Assembly (NCBI GenBank): GCA_023231165.1
Contig: JALNVY010000136.1
Coordinates: 1-6,739 of the forward strand
DNA length: 6,739 nt
Reading direction: 5' to 3'
DNA from: Syntrophales bacterium
GTDB lineage: Bacteria; Desulfobacterota; Syntrophia; Syntrophales; UBA8958
Part shown: positions 1 to 5,722 of the stretch, in pieces
How positions within the stretch are numbered: position 1 is the first letter of the stretch
How the letters are laid out: each line of letters begins with the position of its first letter
The notes under the pieces: model-generated
Databases searched by the model: none
What the model saw: only the letters and a program-made list of their open reading frames with translations
What the model was told of the DNA's origin: nothing
Translations under genes and position numbers: made by a program

Positions 1-74
1 CCGCCCTGCCCCGGGGGGCCAAGATCGAGATCGACGCCATCGCCTTTAAAGTTCGCTGTCCGATGGGGTCCTGA
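1..74 (+). CDS. RidA/YjgF-family protein, C-terminal end only
   Basis: This is the 3' end of a gene entering from the left edge. Read from base 3, the frame gives 23 residues ending at TGA (72-74). The segment ALPRGAKIEIDAIAF closely resembles the last beta strand of RidA (YjgF/YER057c/UK114) proteins, where a 'LP.GA.VEI.AIA' pattern is typical. RidA proteins are small trimeric cytosolic enzymes that hydrolyse reactive enamine/imine intermediates released by PLP enzymes. The catalytic arginine lies outside the window, so activity cannot be judged. The tail KVRCPMGS runs a few residues past the usual RidA end. The next gene starts 5 nt after the stop, so the two are probably co-transcribed. 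The assignment rests on a short stretch and is moderate. Confidence 0.6.
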   Translation, partial: ALPRGAKIEIDAIAFKVRCPMGS

Positions 75-79
75 AGATT

Positions 80-364
80 ATGCAGGTTTGTTTCAACTGT
101 AGGCAAGGCATTGATATCGCGGGGAAAATAGGTAGAAGAGAGGTTTGCTCCGGCTGTGGAAAAGATCTCCACGTTTGCAGGAACTGCCGCTTCTATGACC
201 CCCAAGCCTACAATGCCTGTCATGAACCCCAGGCGGAAAGGGTCATCGACAAGGACCGGGGTAATTTTTGCGAGTATTTTTCTTTCCGGGAAACGGCGCC
301 GGAGACGGGTCGGCCGACGGCCGAACCTCCGGCGAAAGAAAAGCTGGCGGCACTGTTCAAATAG
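80..364 (+). CDS. small Cys-rich putative zinc-binding protein, function unknown
   Basis: The 94-residue product has eight cysteines in its first 64 residues: C4-x2-C7, C23-x2-C26, C33-x2-C36, then C47-H48 and C64. The first two CxxC pairs look like one zinc ribbon. The C33/C36 pair with C47, H48 and C64 could form a second site. The middle, from CRNCRFYDP to CEYF, is compact and looks conserved. After about residue 70 the protein turns into a charged, Pro/Glu-rich, probably disordered tail ending in KLAALFK. There is no signal peptide or membrane segment, so it is likely cytosolic. I recall similar unnamed proteins in Deltaproteobacteria but know no function. The ATG at 80 is preceded only by a weak purine stretch (GAAG), and its closeness to the RidA stop suggests translational coupling. 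The last 8 bp overlap the end of the convergent J-domain gene. Confidence 0.8.
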   Translation: MQVCFNCRQGIDIAGKIGRREVCSGCGKDLHVCRNCRFYDPQAYNACHEPQAERVIDKDRGNFCEYFSFRETAPETGRPTAEPPAKEKLAALFK

Positions 365-1091
365 TGGTTTCCGGCAGGGGCTGAACCCACTTTTTCTTGT
401 CTCCGTCGTAGAACCACTTGTCCGGGAAGCCGCGACGCCTGATGAAGGTGGGGTTCCTTGACCAGGAAATCATATCCTCATAGGCCTGATGAAGTTTCCT
501 GAATATTTCCGAGTTTCCCCCCACATCAGGATGGTGGATCTTGGCCTGCTGGCGGAAGGAGTTCTTGATGAGCTGTTTCAGAGCCGGTGAAAAGAGATCG
601 GATCGTTCGAGGTTCAGGATCAGGAGTGACGTTTTTTTTACTGAAGAAAAGGTGGTAATAATCGGCTTGACCGACGTGAGGGGCTTGTAATTCCGTACCG
701 CCTGCTCCAGGACATGCTGTGACGCCAGGAATCTCTTGTTGGTTCTCCTTTTTTCCGCCCACCACCGCTCACCCAGGATGTCGGCCATGCGGCTGAAATC
801 GTCGGCCGGTTTTTTACCCGGCGAGCGGGGATACAGAAAACTGAATATCTCCGAGGACCCATAGGGCAGAATATCCATCATGATCAGGTTCTCTGAGAAG
901 GAAAAGGTTCCGCAACGGGTATTCAGTACCTCAACGAGACCCATCCGGGCGTCGAGTCTCAAGCGGAGTTTCTGGCGGCATTCTACCGAACAATAGCGGC
1001 GTCTTCCGATGTTTTCCGTGGTTCCGCAGGACAGACAGCGGTATTTGATCCGTTTGTGTTCGTGGGGAATGAGGGCGGTTGCTTTGATCAT
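357..1091 (-). CDS. J-domain protein with N-terminal zinc finger
   Basis: The product has 244 residues. Near the N terminus C19-x2-C22 and C34-x3-C38 form a four-Cys motif typical of a small zinc finger. The middle (about 45-150) is basic and aromatic and matches no domain I recognise. The C-terminal part carries a J domain at about 155-212. A helix II-like stretch (LIKNSFRQQAKI) runs into H187-P188-D189, the invariant tripeptide needed to stimulate DnaK-type Hsp70 ATPase, and helix III follows with FRKLHQAYEDM. A short basic, Trp-rich tail (DKWFYDG, KKKWVQ) ends the protein. The domain order is the reverse of DnaJ, and there is no Gly/Phe-rich linker and no DnaJ-type CxxCxGxG repeat, so this is a specialised co-chaperone-like (class III) protein, not DnaJ itself. 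It starts 19 nt after the hydrolase stop with no evident Shine-Dalgarno, suggesting coupled translation. Its client or partner is unknown. Confidence 0.85.
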   Translation of the reverse strand: MIKATALIPHEHKRIKYRCLSCGTTENIGRRRYCSVECRQKLRLRLDARMGLVEVLNTRCGTFSFSENLIMMDILPYGSSEIFSFLYPRSPGKKPADDFSRMADILGERWWAEKRRTNKRFLASQHVLEQAVRNYKPLTSVKPIITTFSSVKKTSLLILNLERSDLFSPALKQLIKNSFRQQAKIHHPDVGGNSEIFRKLHQAYEDMISWSRNPTFIRRRGFPDKWFYDGDKKKWVQPLPETTI

Positions 1092-1110
1092 CTGTGCATC
1101 ATACCATAAG

Positions 1111-1791
1111 TCAGCGCGTCTTCAACCAGCGAATGATTCTGGTCGTCAGATTGGCGTAGATTTTTTCCGGGGAAACACCGGCGGAGGCGGGGAGAGCGAG
1201 AGAGTGATTGCCCCCTTCAATGATGGAAAGATCCCACGGCGAGGATATCCGCTTCAAAACCATCTTGAGCTGCGACATATCACAGAGGGAATCCCTCGTA
1301 CCTGCAAAAAATAGCATTGGAATACTGATCCGGTATAGGTGGGCGTCTCGGAGTTGCTCCGGATGTCCCGGCGGATGAAGGGGGTAGCCGAGGAAGACAA
1401 GCCCGCTTACCTTGAGGCGGCCGGCGGCGACCAGTTGTGAAGCCACGCGGCCGCCCAGGGATTTCCCGACGGCGACGAAGCTCTCAAGCTCGAAACCGTC
1501 TTTACCCTGGAGGTATTCTAAGACCTTGATCCAGGTCTGTTCCAGTATTTCCTGCCTGTCCGGGGCTTTATGACCCTTTTCCTTGTAAGGGAAGTTGAAA
1601 CGGGCGGTGATGTAACCCGCTTCAGCAAGCCCCTCGGCAATCGCGATCAGCAAGGGATGATCCTTATCGTTTCCCGCTCCGTGGGCAATGATTACCCCGG
1701 TCTTTTGTCGGGCCGTATCCCCCGGCGGGAGAGAAATAGCAATGGATATCAAGTCCTTGTCGTTAACACTAAGGAATGTCTTCTGGTTCAT
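1111..1791 (-). CDS. alpha/beta hydrolase, KANL3/TEX30-like
   Basis: The 226-residue protein has an alpha/beta hydrolase layout. It shows an oxyanion-side HGAG motif (H37-G40), the nucleophile elbow G109-K-S111-L-G113, the acid candidate D167 in GTRD, and the catalytic histidine candidate H196 in GGNHS. The strings RFNFPY (64-69) and GYPLHPPG (135-142) are characteristic of the KANL3/TEX30-like (dienelactone-hydrolase-related) branch. No signal peptide is seen, so it probably acts in the cytosol as an esterase or thioesterase; the substrate is unknown. The ATG at 1791 is preferred over an in-frame TTG at 1854. The TTG lies inside the -35 box of a good promoter, and the ATG is preceded at about 9 nt by GGA. 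It is the first gene of a two-gene unit with the J-domain protein. Confidence 0.88.
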   Translation of the reverse strand: MNQKTFLSVNDKDLISIAISLPPGDTARQKTGVIIAHGAGNDKDHPLLIAIAEGLAEAGYITARFNFPYKEKGHKAPDRQEILEQTWIKVLEYLQGKDGFELESFVAVGKSLGGRVASQLVAAGRLKVSGLVFLGYPLHPPGHPEQLRDAHLYRISIPMLFFAGTRDSLCDMSQLKMVLKRISSPWDLSIIEGGNHSLALPASAGVSPEKIYANLTTRIIRWLKTR

Positions 1792-1825
1792 GATCGCTCG
1801 TCCGGTTGTTTTATGGTTGCCCTGG

Positions 1826-1854
1826 CTTATGCCCCAAGCATTGCCGACTGTCAA
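1826..1854 (-). promoter_or_regulatory. sigma70-type promoter of the hydrolase/J-domain unit
   Basis: On the minus strand a perfect TTGACA (1854-1849) is followed after 17 nt by CATAAG (1831-1826), which matches four of six -10 consensus bases. Transcription would start near 1819, giving a leader of about 28 nt before the ATG at 1791. The promoter is predicted from spacing and consensus only. Confidence 0.6.
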
Positions 1855-1984
1855 CAGGAAAGCTATATTGAAATGAAAATATGTGATAGACTATTTTCAA
1901 GGTAAGCGTTTTGGAAAAGGGGGGCCCAATAATATGTTCCCAGATTGCTTCATGGGACGTGGGAATTGCTACTTTAGATATTTC

Positions 1985-2013
1985 TTGACACCCTGGAACG
2001 ATCCTTATATTTA
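1985..2013 (+). promoter_or_regulatory. sigma70-type promoter of the MarR gene
   Basis: A perfect TTGACA (1985-1990) is followed after 17 nt by TATTTA (2008-2013), a four-of-six -10 box; an overlapping TATATT at 2006-2011 would give a 15-nt spacer. Transcription would begin near 2020, about 20 nt before the ATG at 2040. The -10 box lies inside the palindromic operator at 2003-2030, so a bound dimer would block RNA polymerase. Confidence 0.7.
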
Positions 2014-2030
2014 GTATGCTAACTATAAGG
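2003..2030 (+). promoter_or_regulatory. palindromic operator, likely for the adjacent MarR regulator
   Basis: This 28-bp stretch reads nearly the same on both strands. The outer arms are CCTTATA (2003-2009) and TATAAGG (2024-2030), and the inner arms are TTAG (2011-2014) and CTAA (2019-2022). Counting the central AT, 24 of 28 positions are symmetric. The core TTAG-N4-CTAA resembles the known SlyA/MarR-family operator TTAGCAAGCTAA. It covers the -10 box, the probable start point, and the first bases of the Shine-Dalgarno AAGGAAG (2027-2033). The site fits autorepression. Confidence 0.75.
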
Positions 2031-2039
2031 AAGTGAACC

Positions 2040-2459
2040 ATGGCAAAAAGAGCGTATGAAGACTGCATCCTGTTTCTTCTTTCCAAAGCCTTTCAAAAAG
2101 CCCATGGAAAATTCAAGAAACGTTTTCAGGCGTATGGGCTGACGCCGGTGCAGGGCCTGGTGCTCACGGCGGTTTCTGAAGAAGAAGGATCGTCGGCGGG
2201 CGAGATCGGAAAGCTGCTGGTTCTTGATCAGGCCACCCTTTCCGGCATCCTGGAACGCCTCGCCGAGGCGGGATGGATTATCAAGGAAATTGCGGAGGAG
2301 GATAAGCGGTACCTGCGCATTTACCTTACTCCCAGAGCCAGGGAGTTGACCGGCGCCATCATCAGGGAGCGGGATGAAGCCAACGAGGAAATCATGGGCG
2401 GCCTCCGGATTGAAGAAAGGCTGCTCCTGAAGCGGATGCTGACGGATCTGCAGCGGTAA
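2040..2459 (+). CDS. MarR-family transcriptional regulator
   Basis: The 139-residue protein is the normal length for MarR. An N-terminal helix (about 5-30) contributes to dimerisation. The winged helix-turn-helix spans about 34-98, with GLTPVQGLVL opening it, SAGEIGKLLVLDQATLSGILERLAEAGWI split across the helix-turn-helix (52-80), and a wing with the family's D-x-R signature at D88-K-R90. C-terminal helices (about 99-138) complete the dimer interface. Such proteins bind palindromes as dimers and usually release DNA on binding a small ligand or on thiol oxidation. The only cysteine is C9 in the first helix, near but not at the OhrR peroxidatic Cys position. The ATG at 2040 has AAGGAAG 6 nt upstream. 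A matching palindrome covers its promoter and a second copy of the core precedes the next gene, so it most likely represses itself and the Fe-S gene. The inducer is unknown. Confidence 0.93.
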   Translation: MAKRAYEDCILFLLSKAFQKAHGKFKKRFQAYGLTPVQGLVLTAVSEEEGSSAGEIGKLLVLDQATLSGILERLAEAGWIIKEIAEEDKRYLRIYLTPRARELTGAIIRERDEANEEIMGGLRIEERLLLKRMLTDLQR

Positions 2460-2469
2460 AATTTTTTGG

Positions 2470-2497
2470 TTTAATGCTTAGCATACGAAACATAGGA
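2470..2497 (+). promoter_or_regulatory. second MarR-type operator, between marR and the Fe-S gene
   Basis: The core TTAGCATACGAA (2478-2489) matches the minus-strand reading of the first operator core, TTAGCATACTAA, at 11 of 12 positions. The flanks agree less well: 3 of 8 on the left and 5 of 8 on the right. It sits 18 nt after the MarR stop and runs into the Shine-Dalgarno of the Fe-S gene. A possible -10 box TTTAAT (2470-2475) precedes it, but no convincing -35 is seen, so a separate promoter here is uncertain. Confidence 0.6.
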
Positions 2498-2501
2498 GGG
2501 G
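2494..2501 (+). promoter_or_regulatory. ribosome binding site fixing the start of the Fe-S gene
   Basis: AGGAGGGG is a strong Shine-Dalgarno sequence located just before the ATG at 2504, with 4 nt between AGGAGG and the ATG. It decides against the in-frame ATG at 2474, which has no such site and overlaps the operator core. Confidence 0.75.
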
Positions 2502-2503
2502 TT

Positions 2504-3277
2504 ATGAGCAAGGAAGACATCAGAAGTTACGCCATGAGTTTAGGGGCCGATGCGGTGGGGTTTGCTGCGATTGAGGATTATCAGTCAAAAAAATCACCAG
2601 ACCCCAAGACCATCCTGCCGACGGTAAAATCACTGGTCGTGATCGCCTACCGGGAACTCGACGGTTCCGTGGAAAGCCCCAATAGCCGGACCTGCATGTC
2701 CGGACGGATGGCCATTATGGATATTTCCCAAAAAAACATCTATCTTACGGGACGTTACGTGGAGGACAAGTATCACGCCAAAACGGCGCCGGTGCTCCTG
2801 TCCTATCCCCTCGACATGGGACCAGGGGTCATGGGGCTGATCGGGGACATATCGCTCCGCCATGCCGCCGTCGCCGCCGGCCTGGGGGTATTCGGCCGGA
2901 ACAACCTCGTCCTCCATCCCCGCTTCGGAAGCCGGATTCTCTTCACGGCCCTCCTGACCGATCTGGCCCTTCCCTCCGATCCCCCGGTCACGGAGGAGCT
3001 GTGCAACGACTGCGGCCTCTGCGTTGATAACTGTCCCGCCAAGGCCCTGGAGGTGGAAGGTCAAACCGATGCCCTGAAGTGCCTGCGCAATTCCCAGCCC
3101 TGGGGCATCGGCAGCGCCATCGGTTTTGTCATGAAATTCACCAAGGCCCCGCCGGAAAAGCAGAAGGAGATGCTCATGGACCCCCAGTTCCTGAAACTAT
3201 ACCAGGCCTCGTTTATCGGTTTCCAGTACGACTGCTTCAACTGTCTGGCCGGTTGCCCCGCCGGGAGCCGGAGGTGA
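2504..3277 (+). CDS. QueG-related 4Fe-4S double-cluster protein
   Basis: The 257-residue protein resembles the N-terminal and ferredoxin parts of epoxyqueuosine reductase (QueG) and corrinoid/reductive dehalogenase relatives. The N-terminal half (about 1-155) includes the family-like segment AGLGVFGRNNLVLHPRFGS (125-143). C167-x2-C170-x2-C173-x3-C177-P is a classical 4Fe-4S motif. A second set is C193 with C244-x2-C247-x3-C251-P, so eight cysteines could bind two clusters. QueG is a cytosolic cobalamin- and Fe-S-dependent enzyme that makes queuosine in tRNA. This protein is shorter, ends soon after the last Cys motif, and lacks the C-terminal HEAT-like region of full QueG, so a tRNA role should not be assumed. 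It is more likely an electron-transfer or corrinoid-linked oxidoreductase of unknown substrate. It follows marR by 44 nt and carries the second operator in its leader, so it is probably the regulated target. Confidence 0.88.
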   Translation: MSKEDIRSYAMSLGADAVGFAAIEDYQSKKSPDPKTILPTVKSLVVIAYRELDGSVESPNSRTCMSGRMAIMDISQKNIYLTGRYVEDKYHAKTAPVLLSYPLDMGPGVMGLIGDISLRHAAVAAGLGVFGRNNLVLHPRFGSRILFTALLTDLALPSDPPVTEELCNDCGLCVDNCPAKALEVEGQTDALKCLRNSQPWGIGSAIGFVMKFTKAPPEKQKEMLMDPQFLKLYQASFIGFQYDCFNCLAGCPAGSRR

Positions 3278-3302
3278 ACAACCGACATTTTAATAATTTC
3301 TT

Positions 3303-3743
3303 TCAGAAGGGGACTTTGTTCATCAAAACCCAATAAAATCCTATTTCGGCAACGGCTTCGGAAAAGTTGTCGAATTCGACGGGCTTCACGATATAGCTGT
3401 TGACCCCGAGATCGTAACTCCTGATGCGATCCCGATGCTCGTTGGAGGAGGTCAGAACCACGACGGGCAATGTCCTGGTCCGCTCATCCGCCCGGAGGCT
3501 GCGCAGCACGTCGAGGCCGTCCACTTTGGGAAGCTTGAGGTCGAGGAGAACCACTTTCGGCCGGTCGCAGACATCCAGTCCCGCATAAGCCCCGGTACCG
3601 AAAAAATAATCGAGCGCCTCCTGCCCGTCTTTGAGCACCTTGACGCGGTTGGCAAGCCCGTGGGTTTGAAGGGCGTCGAGGGTCAGCTCCGCGTCATTTG
3701 GGTTGTCCTCCACCAGGATGATATCCACAACATGTTCGAGCAT
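3303..3743 (-). CDS. single-domain response regulator (CheY/Rcp1-like)
   Basis: The 146-residue product is one receiver domain with no output domain. The acidic pair E12-D13 binds Mg2+, D68 (in LLDLKLP) is the phosphoacceptor, T98-S99 is the switch Thr/Ser position, and K120-P121 is the conserved Lys-Pro. The start (VEDNPNDAELTLDAL) and the end (IGFYWVLMN) match the Rcp1-type receivers that pair with phytochrome-like kinases. It should take a phosphoryl group from the kinase encoded just upstream and act through protein contacts, since no DNA-binding or enzymatic module is present. The Shine-Dalgarno AAGGAG (3755-3750) lies 6 nt before the ATG. It is the last gene of the unit and ends 25 nt from the convergent Fe-S gene; no hairpin terminator is evident between them. 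Confidence 0.95.
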   Translation of the reverse strand: MLEHVVDIILVEDNPNDAELTLDALQTHGLANRVKVLKDGQEALDYFFGTGAYAGLDVCDRPKVVLLDLKLPKVDGLDVLRSLRADERTRTLPVVVLTSSNEHRDRIRSYDLGVNSYIVKPVEFDNFSEAVAEIGFYWVLMNKVPF

Positions 3744-3803
3744 TTTCCTCTCCTTTCGTACGGTTTTCGTTTTGATAGATCATGCCGATCCAGGCGCCCT
3801 CTA

Positions 3804-5714
3804 TCATAGGCTTCCTTCGTCTTTGCGCGGGAGAGTGAAATGAAATGTCGCTCCTCGATCGATTTCCCCTTCGCCCCAGACCCGGCCTCCGTGGCGGTGG
3901 ACGACACGCTGGACAATGGCCAGTCCCACACCCGTCCCTTCATATTCATCTGTACCGTGGAGCCTCTGAAAGACTCCGAAGAGCTTTTCATGATGGCGCA
4001 TATCGAAACCGGCCCCGTTATCCTTCACGAAGTACCGGGTCTCCCTTCCCTCATCCCGACCGCCGACCTCAATGACCGCCGTGGTCCTGGCGTTCGTGAA
4101 TTTCACAGCATTGGACAGGAGGTTCACCAGGACCTGCCTGACCGACGCCCGGTCGCCGAACGCCGGGGGAAGGCCGTTGCTCCGCAGTTCCAGTTGTCGG
4201 CCGGGGTTAATGACGCACTGTTCATGCCATGCTTCCTTCAAGAGCGCTTCCATATCCAGGACCGAGAAGGCCATGGTTCTCCGGCCCAGGCCGGAAAAGG
4301 TGAGCAGGTCGTCGATCAACTGGTTCATATTCCTGACATTGTCCCGGACAATCCGGATTTTACGCTGGGCATCCCCATCGAAATTTTTCTCATGGAGCCT
4401 CGCCAGCAGCGCCGAGAAACCGTCGATGGCGCGCAGGGGCGCCCGCAGATCGTGGGCGACGGTGTAGCTGAAATCCTCCAGCTCCTTGTTGGCCGCCTCC
4501 AGTTCCGTTGTCCTTTCCTTAAGGGCTTCTTCGGCCTTCTTGCGCTCCGATATATCCTTGAAATAAACGGAAAGACCGTTTTCGGACGGATAGGCGTGAA
4601 CTTCCGCCCAGCGGTCCACGACCAGGGAGTGCACGTCAAATTCGACGGAGGTCCCCTCGGAGAGGGCTTTACGATACTGCTCTTCGAATACGGAGCCAAG
4701 GCCCGCGGGAAAGATGTCCCACCAGTTCCGCCCCAGGAACTCTTCCCGCTTTTTGCCGAAATAGATCAGGGCATGATCGTTGATCTCGGTCACCCACCAA
4801 TCCCGATCGAGGGCATAATAGCAATCGGTGATGCTGGAGAGAATCCATGAGATCCGCTGTTCCGATCGGGAGAGTTCCCGAGTCCTTTCCGTCACGCGGT
4901 CTTCAAGTTCGTCATGGGCCTTTTGCAGCGCTTCCCCGGCCTTTTCCTTTTCCGCAATCTCCTGCCCGAGGCTGGCATAGGACCGGGCCAGCTTTGCCGT
5001 CATCTCGTTGAACGCCGCGGACAGCGCAGCGATTTCATCTTTGCCTTTTATGGGCAGCCGGTGGTTCAGATCCCCCCCGGCGATGACCTCCGTGCCTTTC
5101 GTAAGCGTCCGGAGGGTGATGTTAATCGTCCGGCTCAGAAAGTAGGAGATGGCGCCGGCGATCAACATGGAGAGAAGGATCACTGTCAGGATCAGCCAAA
5201 AAGACCAGGTTTGCACCTTGCTGATCTCATCATAGCTGGCCCGGGTCAGCACATAGGCGTCACTGATCATAATCTGGGAGCGGGCTCTGAGCTGCGCCAC
5301 ATTTCTCTCATTACTCTCATCCAGGAGGGTACTCGCAACGGCGGCGGCTCGATTCTTTTTCCGGTTGTTCTCGATGATCTGCCTGAAAAACTGGCCGGCA
5401 TCATCGTGGTTTTCCTTGATCCGCTTCAGGATGGCCTTCTTGTCCTCCCTTGCGAATTCAGCCTTGTTGATGAGTTCCCCGAGGGATGCATGCTTGCGTT
5501 CCCATTGCTGCCTCGCCCGTTCGGAGGGGTTTGCCACATAATCGTAAGTGATCGTATTCATATCCGAGACGCCGATGACGATCCGATCGGCGAATACACC
5601 TTTCGCTATGGACTCGTCGATCCGGTGCGACGTGATATTAAGGACGAGGATAATGACTAGGGAGAAACCCACCAGGGAAAGGATGTTGATGGCAAGTTTG
5701 GTTCTGATGGTCAT
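3804..5714 (-). CDS. membrane sensor histidine kinase (helical sensor-HAMP-PAS-HisKA-HATPase)
   Basis: The 636-residue kinase starts at the ATG at 5714, which has AGAGG 5 nt upstream; longer readings overlap the preceding gene. TM1 spans about 8-27. An extracytoplasmic segment (about 28-168) is predicted all-helical, rich in charged residues, like a four-helix-bundle sensor domain. TM2 (about 170-193) leads into a HAMP domain (about 194-246), a coiled coil (about 248-285) and a PAS domain (about 286-390, ending VYFKDISERKKAEEA). HisKA holds the phosphoacceptor H421 in TVAHDLRAPLRAIDGF. The ATPase domain shows the N box N531-LLSNAVKF, G1 box DNGAGFD (565-571), F box KLFGVFQRLH, G2 box GTGVGLAI (593-600) and a final GATFHFTLP. 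All catalytic residues are present, so it should be active. The HisKA type is that of Cph1-like kinases, which fits the single-domain receiver 60 nt downstream. Its gene begins 8 nt after the binding-protein stop. Confidence 0.94.
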   Translation of the reverse strand: MTIRTKLAINILSLVGFSLVIILVLNITSHRIDESIAKGVFADRIVIGVSDMNTITYDYVANPSERARQQWERKHASLGELINKAEFAREDKKAILKRIKENHDDAGQFFRQIIENNRKKNRAAAVASTLLDESNERNVAQLRARSQIMISDAYVLTRASYDEISKVQTWSFWLILTVILLSMLIAGAISYFLSRTINITLRTLTKGTEVIAGGDLNHRLPIKGKDEIAALSAAFNEMTAKLARSYASLGQEIAEKEKAGEALQKAHDELEDRVTERTRELSRSEQRISWILSSITDCYYALDRDWWVTEINDHALIYFGKKREEFLGRNWWDIFPAGLGSVFEEQYRKALSEGTSVEFDVHSLVVDRWAEVHAYPSENGLSVYFKDISERKKAEEALKERTTELEAANKELEDFSYTVAHDLRAPLRAIDGFSALLARLHEKNFDGDAQRKIRIVRDNVRNMNQLIDDLLTFSGLGRRTMAFSVLDMEALLKEAWHEQCVINPGRQLELRSNGLPPAFGDRASVRQVLVNLLSNAVKFTNARTTAVIEVGGRDEGRETRYFVKDNGAGFDMRHHEKLFGVFQRLHGTDEYEGTGVGLAIVQRVVHRHGGRVWGEGEIDRGATFHFTLPRKDEGSL

Positions 5715-5722
5715 GGAATCCT

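Noticed and set aside
1792..1854. N-terminal extension of the hydrolase from a TTG at 1854
   Set aside because: The TTG is part of a perfect -35 box, and the added 21 residues resemble no part of the fold; the ATG at 1791 is the better start.
1873..1905. Ten-codon reading frame in the divergent intergenic region
   Set aside because: It is very short, has no clear ribosome binding site, and looks like chance.
3251..3283. GGTTG/CAACC inverted repeat at the end of the Fe-S gene as a terminator
   Set aside because: The stem is only 5 bp with a long loop, and no proper run of T follows, so it is not a convincing intrinsic terminator.
3840..4850. Open frame of 336 codons on the plus strand, antisense to the kinase
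   Set aside because: It lies wholly opposite intact kinase domains. Its translation is low in complexity with no recognisable motif and no Shine-Dalgarno, as expected from GC-rich third positions on the other strand.
4914..5660. Open frame of 248 codons on the plus strand, antisense to the kinase sensor and HAMP region
   Set aside because: The opposite strand encodes recognisable TM, HAMP and coiled-coil segments, so this frame is a shadow.
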